Below are positions 55,080 through 64,000 of a stretch of DNA of 64,000 nt, in pieces (the stretch's first letter is position 1; each line of letters begins with the position of its first letter). The stretch is taken from positions 1 through 64,000 of the forward strand of contig CAMXCT020000444.1 of NCBI GenBank assembly GCA_947184155.2, given 5' to 3'. The notes beneath the pieces were generated by a model. It saw only the letters and a program-made list of their open reading frames with translations. It was not told where the DNA came from and ran no database searches. The position numbers and the translations under genes were made by a program. This DNA is from Cladocopium goreaui. Lineage: Eukaryota > Sar > Dinophyceae > Suessiales > Symbiodiniaceae.

Positions 55080-57550
55080 CCGATGAGCCCAGATATTCAA
55101 TGGGAATTTCAGGATCCTAAAATGGAGGTACTGCATGGGTCATTAAATGTCCCCATTGAACATCACCCAACCATTAGGTATATGGTCTATAATGGCTATT
55201 ATAAGGTGATGTCCAATATACCCAAAATGGGACATTTACCAACCCCTGTCCATATAAGACCATATTTTTGGTTAAGCACGGTTAAGCTACATATAGTCAT
55301 GGGGATATGGGGATCTATGGGAAAACACAAGAATCATAAGGATATGGGATGATAATAGGAATATCTGTCACCATGTTGCGTCCGTTCATCCCACCTGGGA
55401 TTGGTTTGAATTGGTGTATCAACCCCTATGAATGGGGGATCGACCATCCCCTTTCATAGGAAAATAGCACATGTTTTGACCGTGGCATATCATATTAGGA
55501 TATCAATTCACGAATAAACATTGGAAACATCAGAAAGATAGCAAATGGAAATGGGTGGAACTGAAAAGTTGGAACATCATCCGAAAAACCATCGATTTTT
55601 AGATGATAGGGTCATCCTGTCATCCTCCCAAATACTAAGAGGATTAGATCTGGTTGACATATTCAATTTTGATCCATTTTGGGAGATTGCAAGATGGCGG
55701 TAATCGTTTGAGTTGACACCAGCTGGTAACCGGAAAAGGTTAGTATCCCACAAAATGCTGCTGGACGAAAAGGACGTAAAACCCATGCAAAAAAAATCAA
55801 CGCGGGAAGACTCGGGAACAGCTCTTGGTAAAACCCAGGCCATAGCCTCCCTTTAGAACATGAGCTTTAAACATAGCAGCATCTGGGATTCATATAAATA
55901 ATTACCATACTACTAAATGATCTTCTTGTTTCACTCACATAAAAATATCAGAACATATCTCATATCTTTATCCATCTGGGTAAATTATAATATTTCACTA
56001 ACCTGAATTGTTCGGCCATAAAAGGGGATCATTTCCCCTTACAGGCCCTATGATTATAGTGAGGGAGAACAGTGAGGTCGTGATGAAATTTACCCAGATC
56101 CATGTAGATGAACCATTGGATTTGGGCCTTCTCCAGTCACAATTCTCCTCGGTTTAGGTTTTGTGGGTCCCAACATGGGATACCCAAAAAAACATCCACG
56201 AAAAAACGTAGAAACAACCCCATCCCATATTATTACTGGTTATATAATGTTATATAGCCAATCATCTCTCCATTCTGGTTGTAAAAACCACCATCTTTGT
56301 TGGTGAAACCGTGAAACCCCCCAATTTTTTGCGGCAAACTCGTACAATCTCATATCATTCATATCTTTATCCTGTTTCTCCTGGAAACGGGGTCTCCCTG
56401 GCTCCCTTCCCACTGGCCATCTGCAGATGCAACGACGGCCTGGGCTTGCACTGAGTTCATGGGCTATCTTTGTGTTGGGGTTGACTTAGCGACAAAATTC
56501 AGTAGCCGATTTTTTTTTGTGTCTTGCGATGGATGTCGACATGCATTCTATCCACCGAACTTGCAGATTATATAAACACATCCCAACAGTAAAGAAACAG
56601 ACTCATCTAGTTTCTGACTGAAGATTTAGAGGAACACCACCGATTTCCCATAGATCATGATCATTGTCCCCATGAATTACTGTAAAATGTGCCATTTTTT
56701 CAGTGGTTAAGTCTGCCCATTTCCGGACCCGCAAAGCAGTTCCCTGGTCTCCCTGACAGGTGGAAGATTGGTCACACCAATGATGGTTAACCTCGGTGTC
56801 AAGGGAGGTTGAGGGAATTTTTGGGCCGTGTTTCATTCAACCATATTATTAACCATATATTGGGCCATATATTAACCATATATTATTATCATTAATGATC
56901 ATTAATGGAAAGATGTGGAAAGTGACATTTTCGAAGTCATGAACAAATCTCAGATGGTTAAAACATGTGTGCTGGGTTTAGGGTTTTAGTGGTATCTTCT
57001 GATACTTTTTGGATGACACCTTGCTACAGAGTTTGGCTAATCAAATCAGGATCTGGGTTTGGGTCAATATTTCCATGTTTTTCTTTCGACAAAGAATGAC
57101 AAAAACATCGCTAGAGTTCTGATGCTGGCTTCGGTATGGACAAGATCAAAAAACATCGTCGGGTTTGTTCTAAACACACAATCAAAGTAATTTTGGAACA
57201 AATCCCACAATAGATGAACATTAGACTTCAACAATTGGTACCCTGAAATCTGTATCATTACCTTTCCAAAAATCCCATTGTCGATGATCATTTTTTCAAC
57301 TATATACCATCTGGCAATCAAACGTGGCAAGTGGACATGCCCTATAAATGAATGTTTTTATTGGGAACATCATCAGTGCCATGTTGAAAAATCCTCGGAG
57401 GGAAAACCAAGAAGATTTTGGGGCCATATGGAGATATGGAGGTTTCCCTAAGCCATGGGGCTCCAGTTCTCCATGAACCAATAGGATTTCCCATGAAATA
57501 AACATGGTCAACCATGGTCAACCAATGGAAGCCACGGCAGAAAAAAAGGG
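55080..57550. other. No confident gene
   Basis: AT-rich intergenic or intronic sequence with CCATGG- and ACCAT-rich texture. A minus frame at 57,064-57,330 and others lack support. Confidence 0.4.
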
Positions 57551-57551
57551 G

Positions 57552-57661
57552 TACCCTCTGGTAATTTGTTACAGTTTGCTATTGAAATGGCCATAGAAAT
57601 AGTGAGTTTTCCCCCCAAAAAATGGTGATTTTCTATAGCTATGTTAGTTTACCAGAGGGTA
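57552..57661. mobile_element. MITE, TACCCTCTGG family
   Basis: Starts TACCCTCTGGTAATTTGTTA and ends GTTTACCAGAGGGTA, with interior GGCCATAGAAATAGTGAGTT shared with the 61,184 copy. Confidence 0.85.
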
Positions 57662-57846
57662 CCAAGTACCAAGAATGTCTAAGTTTGGACCTTTTTTGAC
57701 CCATGAATGATTTCCCCATCGGAAAAGTTGGTGTTAGTGATATCCGATTCTATCCGGACATTTTTTGATCCCATGAAACCAGCATGATGAAATTTAACCA
57801 TGAATAATTTCATATCATATCCCCAGAAAAAGGCTTTCCAAGATTC

Positions 57847-57895
57847 AATGGATTGGTTTAAGGGAAAATCTACACCGGAAACCATGGTTTTTACC
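57847..57895. repeat. Dispersed repeat, shared with 49,199-49,245
   Basis: TGGATTGGTTTAAGGGAAAA followed by GGAAACCATGGTTTTT. Confidence 0.55.
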
Positions 57896-57934
57896 AGTAA
57901 ATTTTCCAATCATCCAATTTTCCCATCATCCAAT

Positions 57935-58009
57935 GGCCCATTTATAGATGGTTTACCTATTAAAAATGGGTGGATTTTCCATGGCTATGTTAGTCATAAC
58001 CAGATGGTA
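57935..58009. mobile_element. MITE right half, TACCCTCTGG family
   Basis: CCCATTTATAGATGGTTTAC, then the terminal GTCATAACCAGATGGTA. The left end is missing. Confidence 0.7.
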
Positions 58010-58202
58010 TCCCATTTTTATCACCACCTTTATATGAATCCCTTGGCGCCGGTGAGTGAAACTCATCCCGCAGCCCGCAGTACCCAGTGGACCCAGTAGC
58101 GAGCCGATCAAGACCATTCCCACCATAATGGCCCACAAGCCCCACCTCGAGCGATGCTGGATTTATGGCTATGATAAAAATCATACACTTTTCATACTGT
58201 GT

Positions 58203-58290
58203 ATGTATATATATATATATATATGTGGTATATATACATATATATAGGCATTATAATATAGTGTATTGTGTATATATATATATATAATAT
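58203..58290. repeat. AT microsatellite
   Basis: TATATATA runs. Confidence 0.9.
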
Positions 58291-58619
58291 GGATTAATTT
58301 GAATCGATCCATTGGTATCAATGGTATCAACAAGGTCATTGAATCAACAATTAGGACATAATATGTGATGAATTCCAGGGTCATCATGGGCAAAAACTGA
58401 GTTTTTCCACACCCGGTTAGACAAAAGGGCAACATCTTCCCTTTATGTCAGGAGAAATATATAAAAATTATAGAAATACCTCAATCTAAATCATCCAAAC
58501 ACATCCAAACATATTTGGTTAATCCCATATAAAACCCTCCATTTTGTTTAACCCAAACATCCCTGGTCATCCAAAAAAAGCATGCCCAAACATCAACGCG
58601 CAACGCCAAAAAAAATGTG

Positions 58620-58694
58620 GCAACCCGACTTGGCGGCGTTTTGAGAAGCTAAGCGAGCACCATCCAGCTCTTTGGCCTTCTTCAGGTTCTTGAC
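58620..58694 (-). CDS. Candidate exon, charged helix
   Basis: An ACCTTTCAG|G acceptor at 58,695 precedes VKNLKKAKELDGARLASQNA, then AKSG. The region has ordinary protein composition. The donor is not clear. The overlapping longer minus ORF (58,567-58,872) is in a different frame and looks less natural. Confidence 0.38.
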
Positions 58695-58939
58695 CTGAAA
58701 GGTCCGAAGATGGTCCGAAGATGGTCCGAAGTTCAGACTTGTTTTTTCGTTTTGAATCATGAAAAGAAGGGTTTCGAACATTTTTTAAGTTCGATGTGTG
58801 TTTCTTTTTCAGATCTTTTGTTTTCGCCAGCAGAAAAAAACGAAACCATCCAAAAATTGCTAAGCCAAACAATGAGGCTTAACCAGAAACAGATTGGGAT
58901 TCAACATGACTTGGTGGCTTCGCTGATACCCTGCTAAAA

Positions 58940-61180
58940 GTCTAACTGTTGGAGTCTAAGTCTGTGGTAATCCAAGAAAAGATCTTCAACATATTTCGCT
59001 CTTGGGGGCATGCACATTTAATTTGAAGATGGCTCAACATGATTTAGCTCAGCTTTCAGAAGCTTCTGGAAACCTGAGAAACCTCGGTTTTTTGTAGGGA
59101 ACATATATGAAAATATGAGAATTGAGCACGCCAGGATCGTTGCAGTCCCTACAACGAGCTACCGTTTCAAGAGGCTTGTAATTGAGCAAAACAATGAGTT
59201 CAACAGACACGTTGCTGAACTTTCTGTTTTTTTCTGGTGGATGGGGCTTTCAGCATATGTATGGACTGTATGGATATGAAAAAAAAGATATACTCCCCAG
59301 AGAAGGCACAGGAATCCGGCTACAGACCACTGGAAAAAGGATCATCCCAGCATGCGGCAATCTTTTTTTTTTTGGACCATGTCAATTCCCATGAAAATTT
59401 GGTGGCCAAAGCATCACCAGGCTGGTAGTCATAATCCCACACAAGTGACCATGGCACTTTGATCTGGCATCGTCTCCGATAGTCTTCGAAAAAAAAAAAA
59501 AAACGCCCATGACACCTATGGCACTTTGATCATGGTTAAATCCCATTAATCAACATTAATCACCATTAAATCCCATTAAATCACCATTAAATCCCATTAA
59601 ATCACCATTAAATCCCATTAAATCCCATTAAATCACCAATAAATATGAATCCAAAGATAGTTGTGAAAAAAACAAACGCTCTGTCCGACACCATGTTCAA
59701 TCCAAGGCAACAACGGTTGACAGGACAAAGTACGCCATGACTTGCCATGTTTGCAGGACCAAGTCGCTAGGGTACGGCCAGAAAAAACTTGGGGTCAACC
59801 GTTTTGACCGAAAAATCCGAAGATTAGTTTGTCAACATGTCCCCTATGTAATCTATACATTGACCATATATCATACCTTATATAGTAAGCCCCAAAAAGG
59901 TAGACACTCAAGTTACTACTGTCTCAGTAGAAAATTACTTCTTGCATCTTTTTTGGTTTTGCTGTGTATATATATATATTATATTACTGCTTAAAGAAGA
60001 GTACCTATGGTTGGCTATAGATGGTCCTTCTGAAAATACTGACGTCTCGGCTGAGCCGTGCCTGGTAGGATTCGTAGACACCCATGCCACCCAGTATTCT
60101 GGCGGCCAGAGTCATTGAGAGAGTAGGCAGTGTCTGTGTCTGTCTGGGTGAAAGCAAAATGTGGGCTGAGGCGTTTGTGAAAAATTGGATTGAATAATTA
60201 CAAAATACTTGGATATGGTTTTTTGGTCAAAAGCCCGGAACTCCATGACGCCGAAATATCTGGTAAATGGCTGTTCATCCCACATGGCACTCTAGGTCTT
60301 GACCCATACCAATATTGTATATACAGTATATATATATCATCTGATGCGCATTCCCTGGGGGTTGGGGTCCAACGACCATGAGATCACCCTGAAATTTTGA
60401 AACCCTCACCATGACACAGTGACCCAAATCTGGTACACCTGTCCATCCCCCAAATTGGATGACTACCATCCTGAACCCATCCGAAAGCATCATACAAACG
60501 TTTACGTCTACCAAGCATCCTTTGCTCAAGTTCACCAAGATGAGATACAATCTTGAGAGGAAACAAACTTAAAGGTTGATACCACAACCAGTAAGTGATA
60601 GAATACATCGCAACGAAACGTAAATCTCTGTATATAAAATACATTTTCTAAACATATTTTTTTCCGAGCCAGATGCACTGTTAGGGTTGAATCCATTTGT
60701 GAACATATTCCTCTAATCTCGGTACGACACAAAGCTTTTTTTTTAAAACCCTATAAACTATAGATGACATTAGGGTTTGAATAGGTAATCTAATGGTCAT
60801 ATACGTCGTTTTAACATGTTTTAACCATATTACACCATATTACAACATGAGGTTGTTTTTGACCAATGTAATTTAAGATGGTCACTAAAATTATACTGAG
60901 TAATAGTCATATTGTCGTCATTAGTCACTATATATAGCCATACATGGTCACTAAAATGGTCAATTGCATCTCAATTTCGAAACAGGCTGAGTGCAGCCAG
61001 GCTGGCCTGGCTTCCGAAAGTCTCCATGCCCCATGGTCAGTATGGCAATCAGCTCCACAAATTGGGATGGAACCCAATTTAACATCCAAAAAAACTATGG
61101 CAACTATCGTCTATTTAGGGAACACATCTATTAGGGGCATTGTCTATGGCATTAGCCGCACAAATGAGTGAACTATGGTT
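58940..61180. other. No confident gene
   Basis: Apart from the repeat at 59,535-59,645, unique AT-rich sequence with short ORFs only. Confidence 0.4.
59535..59645. repeat. ATTAAATCCC/ATTAAATCACC tandem repeat
   Basis: Alternating CCATTAAATC and CCCATTAAATCA units, about nine copies. Confidence 0.85.
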
Positions 61181-61183
61181 ATG

Positions 61184-61291
61184 TACCCTCTGGTAAACTA
61201 ACATGGCTATTGAACATGGCCATAGAAATAGTGGATTTTCCCATTAAAAATGGTGATTTTCCATAGTTTTTTGTATGTTTACCAGAGGGTA
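61184..61291. mobile_element. MITE, TACCCTCTGG family
   Basis: Starts TACCCTCTGGTAAACTAACA, ends GTTTACCAGAGGGTA, with interior shared with 57,552. Confidence 0.88.
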
Positions 61292-61546
61292 ATGTTAAAT
61301 AAGCCACAAAAATGTCGTGGAACACTGTGGAACTTAGTCCCCCAAGTCAGCACGTTGCACGCGGCAGGCACGTTGGAATCCAGGTCGGTGTCACGGGCAG
61401 AAGAACACAGACATGATGGTCCAAGGATAGTAATCCTGGAAGCCGGGCACCCGGGCAGGTGAACTTTATGGTATTTTTTTCTGGATGTTTAGACTGTTTA
61501 GATCCCCAACATATCTGATTGCTGGTGCAATGTGCCCATCTTGAAA

Positions 61547-61630
61547 CATGATGGAGTTCGTCAATGGGAAGGATGACATCCCATATATGAAATGGAAAAT
61601 AAAATTCATGTTTGAAACCACCAACCAGGG
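61547..61630. mobile_element. Second MITE family, partial copy
   Basis: Interior GGAGTTCGTCAATGGGAAGG through AAACCACCAACCAGGG, matching 51,738-51,824. The left end is absent. It directly abuts the next MITE. Confidence 0.65.
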
Positions 61631-61632
61631 TG

Positions 61633-61736
61633 TACTCTCCGGTATTTTCACACAGCTGTTACAAATGTTACAAATGGTTGATTTACCAATCTCCAAAGTG
61701 GGGATTTTCCAGTTGGCTAAGATTACCAGTAGGGTA
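61633..61736. mobile_element. MITE, TACCCTCTGG family, diverged
   Basis: TACTCTCCGGTATTTTCACA at the left and GATTACCAGTAGGGTA at the right; size fits the family. Confidence 0.6.
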
Positions 61737-62259
61737 ACAGCTTTTGATCACTCCCCACATCTTTGATAAACACTTTTCTTCCCGGAAACGTTGTAGTTTG
61801 GGGTTGTTTGACGTAATCATTTTCACCGGACCATCATCCCTCAAGACCCTTCTCAATCAGTCATCTTTGGGCACCCCTAAAGATGGATGGGTAAATACTA
61901 GAAAAATAGTCAAAGTTGGGGGTGTCTGAGGTTTTTGGATTTTGACTATACTATGGACACATGTTTTCGCATTTGTTCAGTCAACACACTGAATGTGATA
62001 TACTATTATTTTTTGGAACTGTGATATGGTATTGATATTATCGAAAGGACATTGTATCCCCATTATCCAAAGGTTGTACTTTGTAGAACTATGTTCATTG
62101 TGGGTATAGGTCCAAATTGGATAGCCCAATAATTAAATGCTGACGCTGAATACTAAACATAGACATACTAAGCCATTAGTGCTCTCCGGGGCTTCAACTG
62201 TGACTAATCTCCATATACAACTACCCTTAGTAATCATTAGTAAGATGTTATCATATGTT

Positions 62260-62430
62260 ATCCAAAGGATGATTGATATTGATATTATAACATGATTGAC
62301 ATCAATGTTACTATATTATCATTACCAGTATTATAACATCAATGGATATCATAACAATTATGTTATCAGTATTATAACATCAATGGATATTATATAATTA
62401 CCATTAGTCATCATTATCAGTAGTAGTCAT
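62260..62430. repeat. TATTATAACATCAATGGATA repeat
   Basis: AGTATTATAACATCAATGGA occurs twice (62,330 and 62,370) with related fragments before it. Confidence 0.7.
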
Positions 62431-62480
62431 CGAATGCTTCATTGCAATTTTAATCCAAAGGAGATTCCCTCAATGCTACT

Positions 62481-63627
62481 TCATGGTACTTCCGTCAGCA
62501 TCTCCTTGATTGCAGCCTCAGACAAGGACCTGCGAGGGCGAGGATCTGTGGAAAACAACAGTGTACCGTGGTGATGCGTTTTTTGCGGTGCACGACATAG
62601 AAAATTGGGGGGAGACCACAACCAATTGGTAGATGGAGGTTTCCTAAAATAGGAGTAGCCCCCCATATCATCCATTCTTATAGGATTTTCCTTTATTTTC
62701 ACCATCCATCTTGGGGTACCCCCATGACTTAGGACCCCCATATCTTGGGAATCAACCATAAAAACATGGTATATCATTGGTGATATGCCCCGACACCCTC
62801 GCCATGGTTTTTTTCAGGCTAGGCATTTTGTGTTTTACTCAACGATGAAAATGGGATGATTTCACCCTCCATCAATCTGCCATACACTTTTTCGGATTTT
62901 ATTTCTGCTTTTTTTGTAGCTCCCAAAAGGATACCCTCTGGCTATTTAACATAGCCATGGTATAGATGGCCTATTTATAGATGGTTTACCTATTAAACAT
63001 GGGTGGATTTTCCATGGCTATGTTAGTCATAACCAGATGGATAATTGAAAAGTCTTAAAAAAAACTGGAAACTGGAACACCCAATAAGGCCATCTTTTGT
63101 TCTTTTTTTACGTATAGCGAAGTGGTTTTAATCACCGCTAAAAATCGAGAACGGTGAAGCAACATGTTTTCATCATCTACAAATGGGCTATTTTCCATAG
63201 CAATGTTGAATAGCTCTAGAGGGTATCAGACCTACATGAAATCACCACGTTTCATGGTGATTTAACTCCCATTCATGTGGTAAACCCATAAGGTAAGCCA
63301 TTCCCAAGTCACCATTTTGATGGATGGTAGAAGCCATCCCCAGTCATGGTAGTTGTTTATGGCTGCCAGGGTCTCCCAAGGCTATGGCATGCTATAGCTA
63401 TATGACTCCCATAATGAAAACTCATAAAATCTCCCATTATTACTATAAGTTTTACCCATTAAAATCCCCATAGATCCTATTCAAATCCTATAAAAAAATC
63501 ATTTTCCATGGTGAAACCTCCCATTCATCCTATGAAATCTCACCATTTTTCATGGTTTTTTCCAGGCCAAACAGGTCCTCACCTGGAAACATCTTGCTCA
63601 TCCGCCACACAGTCCACCACCTTGTGC
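62481..63627 (-). CDS. Last two exons of an unidentified gene that continues right of the window
   Basis: The terminal exon 62,545-62,481 follows a TTTTCCACAG acceptor and encodes PRPRRSLSEAAIKEMLTEVP then TGA. The preceding exon 63,627-63,583 (45 bases) has a CAGTCAG|G acceptor and a perfect CCAG|GTGAGG donor, and in the right phase encodes TRWWTVWRMSKMFP. The one leftover base plus AT makes the joining Asp codon. The 1.04-kb intron contains a TACCCTCTGG MITE and a MITE half. The short penultimate exon may extend further upstream. No family recognised. Confidence 0.5.
62932..63043. mobile_element. MITE, TACCCTCTGG family, within an intron
   Basis: Starts TACCCTCTGGCTATTTAACA and ends GTTAGTCATAACCAGATGGA. 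Confidence 0.82.
63179..63226. mobile_element. MITE right half, TACCCTCTGG family
   Basis: GGGCTATTTTCCATAGCAAT, then TAGCTCTAGAGGGTA. Confidence 0.5.
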
Positions 63628-63639
63628 CTGACTGAGGAT

Positions 63640-64000
63640 GGAGGACTCCTCCAATGACCGGGGGTTAAAAAAACCAATGATTATGAGAGGATATTAATGA
63701 TGAAAACATGGTTATTAAATGTTATTAATATTAATATTCATGGTTATTATCATGGTTATTAACTAATGAACGGGATATTCATAGGTTATTAATCGTTCTG
63801 AAATAGCGTTTAATGATGAAACAATTTGAATAGCTTTTACTAGGGTTCAACAGCGTAAAACAATGTTATTGATAGTTATTAACAGTGTTTATATAATGGT
63901 TATTTTCACCATGATAGCAGTTTGCGCACAAGTTGTAACCATGTCTATGAAATATCAGCTATTAATGGTTAATTGGTGTTTAATACTTATGATGTGTTAT
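63640..64000. other. AT-rich sequence with GTTATTAA runs
   Basis: TTATTAATATTAATATTCAT and GGTTATTA units; no gene seen. It lies upstream of the 63,627 exon and would be intron if the gene continues. Confidence 0.5.

Noticed and set aside
1..64000. rRNA, tRNA or organelle genes
   Set aside because: No conserved rRNA blocks or convincing cloverleaf was seen by eye; a covariance-model scan would be needed to exclude single tRNAs.

Overview
The window looks like nuclear DNA from a eukaryote, most likely a dinoflagellate (Symbiodiniaceae or Polarella-like). Nothing resembles a bacterial operon: almost every long open frame is a by-product of simple repeats. The few credible coding pieces are short exons with spliceosomal borders. 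Many acceptors read AG followed by G and one donor appears to be GA, both habits reported for dinoflagellates. A Cys-His repeat encoding CHACHAK and FNIP-like repeats point the same way, but the genus cannot be fixed from sequence alone.

Layout. 0-6.7 kb: a minus-strand, seven-exon gene for a CRESS-type Rep-like protein (coiled-coil N terminus, HUH-like nuclease, SF3-like helicase), with the start of another minus-strand protein at the left edge. 6.9-19 kb: large tetranucleotide microsatellites, a few isolated exons, a decayed FNIP-repeat gene and an 838-bp foldback element inserted in a TAG microsatellite. 19-28 kb: mostly featureless, with one or two small inverted-repeat elements. 28-31 kb: purine minisatellites, a 92-bp tandem repeat and one copy of a ~1 kb mobile element.

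31.3-33.5 kb: a plus-strand multi-exon gene of unknown function with repeat-built introns. 34-38 kb: several tandem duplications. 38.3-45.4 kb: a giant inverted repeat (arms of about 3 kb, ~0.5 kb spacer). Its spacer holds a plausible exon, its core holds an array of long hairpins, and its right arm is interrupted by a second copy of the ~1 kb element. The matching left arm preserves the empty site.

45.4-47.4 kb: the CHACHAK segment and a 1.85-kb 15-bp minisatellite. 49-64 kb: a compartment with many ~110-bp MITEs carrying TACCCTCTGG ends, a second MITE family, a few isolated exon candidates, a decayed ORF and, at the right edge, the last two exons of a minus-strand gene that continues outside the window.

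The recognisable functions are few. The Rep-like gene is the only one with a clear biochemical assignment. The rest is repeat biology: nested insertions, foldbacks and tandem arrays filling introns and intergenic space. Exon borders were read by eye from phase and splice consensus; none was checked against transcripts.
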